Below, piece after piece: positions 46,959 to 57,333 of a stretch of 64,000 nucleotides of DNA. This DNA is from Earliella scabrosa (taxonomy: Eukaryota; Basidiomycota; Agaricomycetes; Polyporales; Polyporaceae), in contig JABYQQ010000006.1 of the NCBI GenBank assembly GCA_022605405.1, positions 744,001-808,000 of the forward strand, given 5' to 3'. The stretch's first letter is position 1; the number at the start of each line of letters is the position of its first letter. Position numbers and translations under genes: made by a program. Under the pieces are notes generated by a model that saw only the letters and a list, made by a program, of their open reading frames with translations, was not told the origin of the DNA and ran no database searches.

Positions 46959-49875
46959 TCATATTGCCCACCCCGCCGCAGCCGCCTCGTTGAGGAGGAT
47001 CGTCTTGTTGCGCGCGCTGAGGTCGCGCCCCTCGATCTCCGCCGCCTGCTCGAACTCCTCGATGATGCGGCTGCACTCTCCAAGATGCTCGTTCGCGGCC
47101 CACGTCGCCTGGTCCGCTTTGTACCTGCAGAACAAACGAGCGGTGAGATGTGGTTAGCGATACCAAGAGCTGAACTTGTCGCGAAGTACGCACCCATCCC
47201 ACTTAACGAGCCACATAAAGTCCGTCGGGTGCGAGACATCGAGATCGACCTCTGCCCTATACGGACGTCGGCCGATGATGCGCTCAACGAAGTACTCGTT
47301 CGTGTCCTCCACCCCGCCAGGATGGTCGCAATCAGGCCGCAGACACGCGGCGGCCTGGAAGCGCACGCTCCTGCGCTCCTCGCCTGTTCGAGCAAGTCAG
47401 ATCGATGCACGTCACTTAGCATGGAACAATGGGGAAAGGGAGACTTACGAACGTCACTGGCGCAGAGAACGGTCTGTGAGCATGGCGCTGATGACGCTGG
47501 AAGGACTGGCGGAACGCACCTAGAAGATTCGCACGGAGGGCAGATAAACTCGGCGTCAGGTTCAAGGCGAGGATCTCCCGGAAGGAGACCGACGCAGCCG
47601 AAATGATACCATCCTTCGCAGCTACAATGCATAGCGCCGTCAGAGATGCCTTAGAGCGGCAGAACATGGCGCATGACTTACTAGTCGCACTGGACAAACT
47701 GCACAAAGCCAATGCAAAAGAGAAGAGAACGTTAGTGTATCTAGCCACGTCAACCGACGGAACGAAACCCACCTCACGATGTGACTGAGAAGACTCCTGT
47801 GCTCCAATCTTGGCCGGCCACGGGCAATCCGTCCCGATCCTCGGCGGCTCGTACCTCTTCTTCTCCTCCTTCACGACGACCTTCGCAGACGCAGACGCAG
47901 AGGATGGCCCTGGATCCCTCGGCGGCTCACAAGGAATGATGACCAGCTGCGACTTGCGCCTCCCACCCTTTGGCGCGCCACCGCGGCCCCTCCCTCGCCC
48001 GCGTCCGCGTCCGGAGGAGCTCCCGCCCCTACTGCTGGACCTCGCCGACGCCGAACCAGACTCCCGAAGCTCCGCGGCAGTGGCGATGGTCTTGCGCCTC
48101 TTCGCAGGCCGTCCGCCCGAGTCGTTCTCGAGCTTCTCTTTCTTCACCCTCACAGACGCGCTACTGCTCGCACCCATCGGGGGTATCTTGACTGTTGGTA
48201 CGGTCTTCTGCACCGCTTTGCCCTTGGATGACGAGGAGGCTTGTGAGGCAGACTCGAGCGAGGTCAACGACGACGCGGAGGAGAAAGCGGGGGACGGTGG
48301 CCGTTCGGGCTGAGCAGTCGGCTGTCGCGGGGCCACCTTCGGAACTTGCGGTGGTGAGGAAGGCGGGGATGAGAGTGCACTGCTTGATTGCGACGAGTTT
48401 GTCGAGGACGACGATCCAGAAGCCACTGGCGGCCTCGAAAGATTGCGAGACAAGGGTAACACTTGGGGTGGGGATGTCCCTGCGAAGATACCTGTGCGTC
48501 TCGGCAAAGGCGGTAGTGCATTCGAGGGACCCGGCACGGCCAACGCGGTTGGGGTAAGTGTTGCGGAAGCATCTGATACACCAGAAGTGAACGAGGGACG
48601 CAGCGTTTGCGGGACGATGTTGCGGCGAGGTAGAGGTAGAGGCATAGGCAGGGCCGCACTGTTCATCGGCGGGGGAGATGAGCTTCTGGGACGCATTGTA
48701 GGAGTCGAAAGGGCACACTGGGACATGTCGTCTGAACGAATCTGCAAGTGATCCACAATCTCTTGCTCATCGAACACAGAACTCGCACTGCGGTTGATCG
48801 TTGCGGGCGGCGGTATAGGAGGGTAAACGCCATGAGCAGTTGGTAAAGTCGGGAGTTCGGGCCTCGGAGTCTTGCATGAACTCTCTGAACGAGTGCTGGA
48901 TCTGTCTGGATTCAAAGTAAGATGACCATGCATACATGTATATGCGGAGGCCACTCACCAGATTCATCTTCACTAGGGCTCCACATGGCAGGCGCAAGAG
49001 GCTGGGGTCGATACGTAGAGAAGAACATCGCTGTCAATTCAACTGACATGAGTCGTTGTCACATCCCCCAGAAGTCATGAATTCTCACCGGTTGAGTGAG
49101 TGGGGGTTGGGGCGCGCACGGTTTGCGAGCCCATCTCGACTCTTGCTGGACTATTGGGTGGCGCCTCGACTTGTGCGTCGCGAGTATCCGGAACATCAGC
49201 TTGCACGCCAGAATCTACGAGTTGAAGAGGTGGAAGCAGATCGACGGCATCCACGCCGACATCGGCAGTGGGGCGTACCAAGGGGCTAGTGTTGACCGCC
49301 ACCTCATGCCTCACGATGGTAGCACGAGCTGCGTCGGGATCGCTGACACTCTCAGACAATTCCATCATCGCACATTCCACCCTCGCGATGCGTCCCAGCA
49401 CATTGGACGCCTTCTCGTCCGAATCCAAGGCGTCTGGGTCGCCGAGGATGTGCTCGATTCTTTCAGACTTGGCCGCGGTGGTGTGCAGCACTTGGCCGAT
49501 CAGAGCACGAACGCTGTCCGTGCCCTCGTGGAAGACCTTGCGCACCAGCTCAAGCCCGTCCTTTGTCTCCATCGTCTCCTGGCGCGTCGCCTTCACCGAC
49601 TCGAATGCATCCTCCACACGCTTGTTGAGGCCACCAATGGCGATCTCTATCGCGTGCAGGCGGGAGTTTGTGCGAGCTTCGCTGCGGTCGAGAAGTACTT
49701 GCATAGCGCCAAGGAGCTCACGAAACGGCATAGGATTGAACGGAAGTTGGGTGGGCTCAATCGCGATGTGTTGCGGCGGAGGTGGCGGCGGGGGTTGTCG
49801 CGGCGGCGGAGCGGGCTGAGGGGGGACGGGCTGAGGCGGTCGCAACTGATGTGCCTGCCATTGATGAGAATTCAT
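46959..49875 (-). CDS. PHD finger + chromodomain protein (817 aa)
   Basis: Probable chromatin reader. Seven exons (49875-49089, 49030-48959, 48905-47773, 47698-47682, 47621-47520, 47370-47194, 47124-46959) join to 817 aa. The N-terminus is Pro/Gln-rich, then a long helical stretch (LHAIEIAIGGLNKRVEDAFE). A Ser/Pro-rich middle follows with nuclear basic motifs (RPAKRRK) and an RG block (GRGRGRGRGRG). A PHD-like finger reads FVQCDYCEGWYHFGCVGL, then FICPPC. Next is a chromodomain (EYFVERIIGRR, then FMWLVKWDGYKADQATWAA) with its aromatic-cage positions largely kept. PHD and chromo modules bind methylated histone tails in known proteins. Exon 4 is a 17-nt microexon inside the PHD finger. I cannot name the complex. 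Confidence 0.82.
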
Positions 49876-50336
49876 CTGAGAGAGGCTTCAGATCGTTGGT
49901 CTTGACAGAGGACCTCGCTATATGCGCCCCTAGCACCTAACACTATGATACTCACCGTCGTACCCTGTTTGTCTGCAGCCACCCGTCTCTGCCAGTCCCT
50001 CGCGCCAGTCTCAAGTATCTCCTGTGCAATAGTGCGACGTAGAGTGTGTTCTCGGGTAGAGAGGCTGCGGAAAGAGCAGAAAGGCGGAAAGGGAGGTAGC
50101 CGTGGCAGAGGGAGTCCTTGCTACCCGACGCGAGGCGACAAGCGCTTGGGAGCGCGCCGTTACGCCGCGATCACGTGCCGTATACTGAAGAGCTGCGGTA
50201 GTCGCGACTCGATCGCGAATCGACGTGATGCCGCCAACAATCTGACAGCGACAGTGATGACCGACCTGGCGCTCACCATGGATCAGGTCTGTCTTTGAAG
50301 TTTGGATATGTTGGGGAAACATATGCCCTGATTAAC
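49876..50336. other. Intergenic, no gene seen
   Basis: This is the 5' flank of the PHD/chromodomain gene and the 3' flank of FMO2, both minus strand. Nothing is recognised. Confidence 0.45.
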
Positions 50337-52220
50337 CTACTCGCGACGAAGGATCTTCCACATCAACTCCGCCCACTCCTCGAACGGTTGCTTTCCAAAC
50401 CCTACGCCGCGCAGCCACGCTTCCGTTTCCCTACTCTCGTCTAGTGCCCTACACCGCTCTCGCAGCAAGTCCTTCTTTTCGAACAGCTCGCGCTCCCACT
50501 GGGGAATGCGATACCCGTCCCCGACGAACGCGTGCAGCTCGTCCCGGTAGTCGAACATCTCCTTGAAACCGAACCGGAACCACGCATCTGCGATAGAGAC
50601 TTCATCGTCGCCCTTCTCCACCTTGAACTGCTCGTACCGCGCCTGGAGCGCTGCCGTCTCGTGCTGCAGATCCAGAGTCTCGGGGTGGGCAAAGACCTTG
50701 AGCGCGGCCTGGGTCTGAACCTCTGCGAGAGGGAAGGGCGCGACTCGCAGCGGGAGCCCGAGGAACGCAAGGCTTGAAGGAGGATAGGACGTGACGAGCG
50801 GGAACAAGTGCTTCGCCATCGGGAATATGTGGTATGTCGAGTTGTACAATACCGGCGGGATGGGTGGGACGCGCGGAGGCATCGACGGCACGACCTCGGG
50901 TTCCGACAAGAACGGGAAGTTGAACTGGTACCCCGTCGCAAGGATGACGGTGTTGATCCCGCTCTCGGTCGATCCGTCCTCAAAGACGACCTTCCCTTCT
51001 TCTGCGCTCAGGTACTCTGCTACCCGCCCGCGCTTCTTGAACTTGCCACCGTCCAGGTCTTCTGCGGTAACTCCTGTGACGGAGTGTATCACCTCGGAAG
51101 CGAAAGGGCGCGTGTCCGTCGCAACGTCCTGCCCGCTGTACCCGCCGCCAACGACGAGCAGCTTCCCTGTGTAGTCGCTTGGACGGCGGTACCACGCGGT
51201 ATGGGTGACCTTGCCCTTCGCTCGCCACCCCTCCAGGCCCTTCGTGTCTGGGAAACGAGGTACACGGAAGTGCCCGTTCGCTATCAGCACCAGATCGAAT
51301 GCGTGCGTCTCTCTCCCAGCCACTCCGGAGACCGAGACGTTCCACTTGGCCGATGCCGCGTCCCAATGTACGGCAGTGACGGCTGTGCTGAGCCGGATAT
51401 GCGGGTAGAGTCCGAAGTGCGTCGCATAATCATCAAGGTACTGCAAGATCGCAGTTGCAGAGGGGTACAACGGGGTCTCCACGGGAAAGGGGTACGACAT
51501 GTAGCACATCAGCGGATGCGGGGTATTCGCTGTGAGCGATTCGTACAGCGCAGTCAATGGCGGGTCTCCCTCTGGTGGCGCTGGATACCTGTGCGCGATA
51601 GCAGTCAATCCGCATCCAGATTTGATTGACACTGGGGGCATGACCCGATGTAACTCTCCGTTACACTCTTATCACATCGTGTTCAAGGTCCAAATGTGGA
51701 TTCAATGTATCCAGGCATCACATGTTGGAGACATTCAAAATGTCCCAAGTTTTTACGTTACATTCTGGATACATTTTGAATGCCGCATGTATCCAGCATG
51801 TATCCATGATGTGACGCCGCGACACATGGCAGATACATTTGGACCTTGATCACGATGTGACCAAGATGTAACACTGGGTTACATAGCCCGATGCCCCCAG
51901 TGTGAGTGCGCGAGAACTGACTGCAAGACACTCACCAGATCCCGCCGATCTTGTCCCGCGCCTCGAAGGCAGTGACCCGCCACAAGCCCTCTTTGAACTG
52001 AGGGGCATCCTTGATAACCTTCAGCGCGCCGAGCCCGACCGGTCCTACTCCAATGACGCAGATATGCTTCGCCGAATCTGCGCCATCTGGGGTCTGTACT
52101 CCTTCGGCATTCCCACCGGCAACCCCGGAGTGTGCTGGGAAAATACGAATGATCAGCCATGTCCGTACGCGAAGTCACGGCGGATAGAGGTCACAACTTA
52201 CCGGACGACGACGATCCCAT
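50337..52220 (-). CDS. Flavin-containing monooxygenase FMO2 (489 aa)
   Basis: Paralogue of FMO1. Three exons (52220-52202, 52134-51936, 51588-50337) join to 489 aa. The FAD fingerprint reads ICVIGVGPVGLGALK, keeping the GxGxxG glycines but with Val for the usual Ala and Ser. The NADPH fold is LLVVGGGYSGQDVATD and the ATGYQFNFPF segment is present; GKVTHTAWYRRPSDY stands in the FMO-signature position. The first exon encodes only MGSSSS and part of the next codon. Intron 2 (51935-51589, 347 bp) contains a 273-bp foldback element; without it the intron would be 71 bp. A TATAAAG sequence lies about 40 nt upstream of the start. Confidence 0.9.
51630..51902. mobile_element. 273-bp MITE with CACTG termini, inserted in an FMO2 intron
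   Basis: Both ends begin CACTGGGGGCAT and stay similar for about 67 bp (CACATCGTGTTCAAGGTCCAAATGT on one arm, CACATCGTGATCAAGGTCCAAATGT on the other, reading inward; pieces quoted separately). TGA flanks each end (51627-51629 and 51903-51905 region), a probable 3-bp target duplication. CACT(A/G) termini plus a 3-bp duplication are marks of the CACTA/CMC superfamily, which includes fungal Plavaka-like elements. The interior has no open frame but further short inverted repeats and TGTATCCA repeats. It is non-autonomous. Confidence 0.85.
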
Positions 52221-53184
52221 GACTGCTAGGCTTGGTGGTCGATAAGTTCAGATTGTCTCTTTATACGCGCACTGGCAGGAGATATCGGCCTCTGCATATC
52301 TATTACGCGCGACTCGGAAGAGCCGGCCGCTTGACGCCATACGGTCGCCATCGCACGACGGTGAGAACACGGGAAGGTGCGAGTCTGAGAGACTTCTCCT
52401 CTGGCTCTGGACCAAGACGGCTTGTGTCTAGATCCAAGTCGTAGGTCACAGTTGAGAAACCAGAACGCGGCACCAGTGCTTGCCCGGCGATATTGAATTG
52501 CAGTGTTGACTCACTGGCATCAACTTCGTTATAGGTTGACGCCACAGGAGAGCCTCAGTTGAAGTCGCGAGGCCGAACTTTGGAACCGCAAACATGCTTC
52601 CCTGTGCCACTGATGATGCAGGCGGGCTGAAGATTCAAGACCAACAGTGCACCTGTTGATTCTTGAATGACAAGCTCTTAGATTGACTTTCGAGGATGGG
52701 TTTCGAGAACGAGCGCCGACAAGCATTCCCAATGCACCGCCACCGGTAAGATTCGGTACCATCGCGCTGGTTCGTCTTGGTCCACTCCACGATTCAACGT
52801 CACCGCGCTAATCCAGATGAAAGCAACACTCAAGTACTCGAGAGCCGACCAGAGTGAGCTTTCGAACGGACATACATCTCTGTCTTGTACTCACTTTGCT
52901 CTTCACCTGGTGATTTTTCACCAGGTCGTGTATGACGTGGAGTCACCCACACATCTCCTTCTAGCATCTTGGATAAGTTGACAACAATACTCAGGCTAGT
53001 CACAGTGAGTCGTGGGTGGGTCATTCAGCGATTCATTCTCAACCAGGATCTCCAGACTCTATAACAGCCTCCACGCTGATTTGATTCGGGCACTCCGGAC
53101 ACGAAAAAAAAAGTCTCGCATACAGGTCAGTGTCATCACATCCTGTTCGATGTGCTGAACCAACCCTGCCTCCAAGCAGTCACG
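52221..53184. other. Divergent intergenic region with two hairpins
   Basis: This lies between FMO2 (minus) and the kinase gene (plus). Hairpin 1 at 52632-52667 pairs ATTCAAGA with TCTTGAAT and AACAG with CTGTT around a short loop. Hairpin 2 at 52905-52926 is ACCTGGTGA-TTTT-TCACCAGGT. No gene is seen. Confidence 0.55.
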
Positions 53185-54990
53185 ATGCGAGTGCAAGTGC
53201 TGTCGCGCTATACCCGAGGCTTTCAAGTTCCTCGGTTGACACAGCCTCCTCCCTTACTACGAGCAGCTGCACCACACATCACCACGCGGATATCGTGCCG
53301 TCAAAGGTTACCCCTCCTAAACGGACCAACCTCGCACATCCGGCACTCCACATCCCATGCGGTCATCAGCGGACGAGGCGGACCAACGATCACAGTAGCC
53401 AACGACCCATCTCACCCCTTCGAGTTCACGTGCGACGAGGAGCCGCACATGCTCGGAATGGGGCACGACGGGCCCGTGGGCTACATCCCGCTCCAGCTCG
53501 GCCAGACCTTCGAGGACCTCGAGGGTGCCACGTATGAGATCGTCCGCAAGCTCGGCTGGGGGAGCAACGCGAGCGTCTGGCTCGCGAAGCGCAACTCGTA
53601 CGTCGCTTCATCGACATGAGGTCACTCTCTCATTCTGCTGACACGACTGTGGTCGTACTACAGGGGAGACGGCGAGCACTACGTCGCAGTCAAGATCCTC
53701 ACCGTGAACTACACGCGCGGGGTCATGGCCGGCGAGCTCTACGAGCTCGAAGTGTGGCGGCGCTTCCGCGAGCTGCGGTACAAGAACCAGGGCAAGCCCC
53801 CTACACATGACGGATTCCACTTCTGCGTGGACCAATCGGTGGCGTTCACCGCCGAGAGCCCGCACGGGTCGCACTTGTGCCTCGTCACGAAGGTGTTCGG
53901 CTCGACTGTGGACGAGCTGCAGCTCGCACAGCCAGGCCTCACCTTCCCGCTACGCGTGGCGAAGAGTATCGTCAAGCAGACCTTGCTTGCGCTCGACTTC
54001 TTGCATACAGAAGTCGGGATTGTGCATGCTGGTGAGTTGCGCATGCGATATCCGATAGCGATAGACTAATGGACTATGGGCCATAGACGTCAAGGCCGCA
54101 AACTTGCTGATCGACCTGCGCGCCGGTACAGAGGAGATAGACAAGCACTTGCAGGATAACCCTGCGGAGACCTACCCTCCACGCACCGCGCCAGAGCTAT
54201 GGTCGGGGCCCATCATCACCGTCAAATCGCAGCCTCTACCCAACATGGGCCTCAATCCCTCTCTGGACAACATCAAGATCTCCCTGGGCGACTACGGTGG
54301 ATGTACGTCGTCCTATTTTCACCATGTTCCGCCACACGCGCCTCTCATAGCGAGTTCTCTTCCTCATGCAGCGGTTCCCGTGGATCAAGTCAAAGCAGAC
54401 ACACAGGTCTTTACGCCCGTCCTCCTGCGGGCTCCAGAACAGCTACTGGGATATCCATGGTCAACCCCAGCGGACATCTGGGCAGTCGGCTGCACGGTGC
54501 GTCCCACACCTCGTGATCTGAAACGATGTCCTATGTGGCTCATGTCCATCCATTGTTGAAATAGCTCTTTGAGTGCCTCACAGGGGCGTCGCTCATCCAA
54601 GTCGAACGCACGCCAACCGTCGACCCAGTGAGCGTTCACCTGGGCCGCATCGCCGAGCACATCGGGCCCTTCCCGGCGAATTTCCTCGACAAATGCACCA
54701 AGCGCGCCGAGTACTTCGACGAGGCTGGTAAGAATCTCTCTCAGGCGTACTGTTGGATGGTTCATGCCGCTCACGTCCGTATCTTAGGCGTGCTTCTACG
54801 CGTGCCCCCACCCCTCCCAGCTGCGGGGTCGCTCGAGAGCTGGTTTGGGGGTTTCTTGCAGATCCGCGAGACGATGAGCGAGGAGGACGTAAAGGCTACG
54901 TGCGCGTTCATGAGGCGCTGTCTCACGATTGATCCCTCGGCGCGAGCGACCGCAGCACAGCTGCTGCAGGACGAGTGGGTCAAGGCATGA
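53185..54990 (+). CDS. SRPK-like protein kinase with presequence (495 aa)
   Basis: Serine/threonine kinase resembling SR-protein kinases. Six exons (53185-53597, 53664-54031, 54087-54302, 54372-54496, 54565-54727, 54788-54990) join to 495 aa. Residues 1-60 are Arg-rich without acids (MRVQVLSRYTRGFQ), like a mitochondrial presequence. The ATP loop is LGWGSNASVWLAKR near 125-138, the lysine is in YVAVKIL, the catalytic loop is HADVKAANLL near 260, the metal loop reads DYGG where DFG or DLG is usual, and LLRAPEQLLG stands for the APE region. DIWAVGCTLFECLTG follows. The catalytic Asp, Lys and Asn are all kept, so activity is likely. A start at 53152 is also possible. Confidence 0.87.
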
Positions 54991-55419
54991 TGTATGGGTG
55001 GCACCTGAGGTCCGCATTGCCTCACGCGGCGGTGCAGATCGTCCTGACCTGGTGCAGAACGTGGTATAGACTCTGCGGAGGTGCTGCAGCGAAATCCTGC
55101 AGCGGCCCCGTGAGGCATAAACATGGTCATCATATATACGATTTGCTTGATATTCGCTCCTTTGGACAGATGAATACCGTAGTATCAAACGCTGTGGTGC
55201 AGATGACTCTGGAAGATCTCGTTGAGCCAAGCCTCCACCGCAGCACATCCCCTCGTGACGGCGGGTGTGTCACTTGTCTGACTCTCGGAGACGGTTAGAT
55301 ACCTTCTGGAAGTGACAATCGTACCGCGCCAATTGCGTATATAAAGGTCACTAGCAATCTACGTGAACATGCTTCACAAGAGAGTAATACTCTTCCGCAA
55401 CCATTTCCATATCTCCAAC
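54991..55419. promoter_or_regulatory. Intergenic with TATA box of BTB gene
   Basis: No gene is seen in this stretch. TATATAAAGG at about 55337-55346 lies 75-80 nt upstream of the BTB start codon and is a probable core promoter. Confidence 0.5.
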
Positions 55420-56325
55420 ATGGAGTATGCCCTTCCGCCCATTCCAGAGCCTATCTTGCCTGCCAGTGAAGAGGCCACAGAAGGAGAGCAGTCCAAGGAG
55501 GAGGTACCGGACGATCCAGACATCATCAGGCGAGACACAGCCTACTATTCAGACCATGTCGTCTTCAAGGTGCGTCGGTCCGCCGCGAATCCTGACCATT
55601 ATGACTGAGGTCACCGTGCACAGGTCGGACATCGTCTATTCAAGGTCCCGCGTAGCAAATTCCAACGCGACTCTGAGATATTCAGGGATATGTTCGCGCT
55701 CCCGACGGCTGACGGAGCCGTAACGGAGGGCTCGTCGGACGACCATCCCCTGGAACTCGAGAGCATCGAGACGGACGAGTTCCGCGCATTGCTGCATGTG
55801 ATGTTTCAACCGTGAGTCCTTGCACATCGTCGCCCGAATCTAAGAACGTTGCACTCACCGGGTTGACCTCCCAGTCACTACGGCCCCAACTACGAGGAGT
55901 CTAAAGTCCCGACACTTGAGGAGTGGATTTCGGTCTTGAAGCTGACAACCATGTGGCAATTCGCCAGGCTCCGTCGCGTCGCGATTGACAACCTCAGACC
56001 GCTGCTGGAGAACGAGGACCCCGTTCGCTGGATCGTCCTTGCGTGCAAGTACGATGTACACGAGTGGTTATTGCCCTCGCTGCATGCGCTCGCGCGCCGC
56101 CCTCAGGCCCAGCAGTTGAACGAAGTGGATTCGTTGGGTATCGTGACGGTGGTCAAAATGGCGGAGGTGAGGGAGAGCTATACCGGTAACATGGCTCACC
56201 GTGGACAGTACGCCGTCTCTCGAAGCGTTCACAACTTCGAACCCGAGATTCGGCGACTGTTTGCAGATGAGTTGAGGGTGGCGGAACCGAAGAGTCGCTG
56301 GAGTGAGTGGAACCGAGATTTCTGA
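55420..56325 (+). CDS. BTB/POZ-domain protein (262 aa)
   Basis: Three exons (55420-55569, 55624-55811, 55875-56325) join to 262 aa. The opening is acidic; DTAYYSDHVVFKVGHRLFKV begins the BTB fold, followed by FRDMFALP and LESIETDEFRALLHVMF. The second half is the helical part seen in the large agaricomycete BTB family (EEWISVLKLTTMWQFARLR, then ACKYDVHEWL). BTB proteins pair up and may link substrates to cullin-3 ligases; no extra domain shows a specific job here. Confidence 0.85.
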
Positions 56326-56460
56326 AGTGTTCAAGTTGGTCGTTAGCTACATGTCGCACGTATGTCTGGGAATGTATCATATCAGAGTCTGGATGGTCGA
56401 GATACATTCGACACCATTAAGTATAGATCACATAGTGTATGTGTGCCCTTACCACACCGT

Positions 56461-57129
56461 TCATGTGAACGTCAAGCGGTCTTCCTCCTCTTCCCCTCTC
56501 CCATGTAGTGGAGCACGCTCCTCCTCCGCCTTGTCGTACTTGCGCTGCTCCTCCTCCCTCTTCTGCACCTTCCACCTCCTCCTTGCCTCCCTCTCCCGCT
56601 CCGCCATCCTCGCCTTCTGCTCCCTCGTCGGCTCCCACTTGCTCTTCAGAATCCTACGCACCGCCTCGACGCTGATGCGGAACTTATCCGCTAGGAGCGG
56701 CGTCGAGAACCGCACCGGGTCTAGCTGGTGCAGGTGCCGGAGCGCGTCCATCGCCTCACGCGAGACCTTCCGTGGCGGCGCCCACCCCTCCGGGAACTTC
56801 TTCCTCATAGTCTCGCGATGCGCGAGGTGTTCCTGCGGAGTAGGTGTCCGCTCCGGTTTTCGGCCATACGGCCTGAGCGAGCGTGGACGCGAGGATAGTG
56901 TGCCGTCTGCCTCCGCCTCCGCCAGTTCACGCTCGATCGCGGGGTGCTCTTCCTTCTGGGGCGCAGGCCATTCATCGTCCTCGTCCTCGACAATGGACTT
57001 GGGTGCGGGGTGTGCGCCGGTTTTCCACTGCTTGCGAGTGAGTTCGGCGACGGTGGTGTAGAGGTTCACGTGTGTGTATCTCGCATGAGACTTCGTATGG
57101 AGGACTGAACGTAGCGCTGCAGAGAGCAT
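56461..57129 (-). CDS. RRG9: Neugrin/RRG9-like mitochondrial protein
   Basis: A single exon encoding 222 aa from the Met at 57129 (MLSAALRSVLHTKSHARYTH), an Arg/His-rich presequence-like start. The conserved block KKFPEGWAPPRKVSREAMDAL, then LHQLDPVRFSTPLLADKFRI and VRRILKSKW, matches the neugrin/RRG9 family, needed for respiratory growth and mitochondrial RNA or ribosome function in other eukaryotes. A charged coiled tail follows. It is head-to-head with SEC20 only 204 bp away, so the two probably share a promoter region. A start at 57156 would add nine residues. Confidence 0.8.
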   Translation of the reverse strand: MLSAALRSVLHTKSHARYTHVNLYTTVAELTRKQWKTGAHPAPKSIVEDEDDEWPAPQKEEHPAIERELAEAEADGTLSSRPRSLRPYGRKPERTPTPQEHLAHRETMRKKFPEGWAPPRKVSREAMDALRHLHQLDPVRFSTPLLADKFRISVEAVRRILKSKWEPTREQKARMAEREREARRRWKVQKREEEQRKYDKAEEERAPLHGRGEEEEDRLTFT

Positions 57130-57333
57130 GATGGAGAAGGAAAGGTGCTGGTGCAAACTATCCGGCGCGATATGGACGAGGCAGATGAGGGCGAACAGTT
57201 GAAGGACAAGTTGTCACCAGAGACCACGACGATGACAAGAAACGAGCAGCTCGGCAAAGGCCGAGGCGCGTCAGTGGTGTGCCTGCCACACACGCCGTAC
57301 TGGCTCATACTCGACCACCACCATCCCCTCACC

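Noticed and set aside
51630..51902. Foldback as a normal regulatory intron sequence
   Set aside because: CACTG termini, matching 67-bp arms and a TGA duplication explain it better as an insertion.
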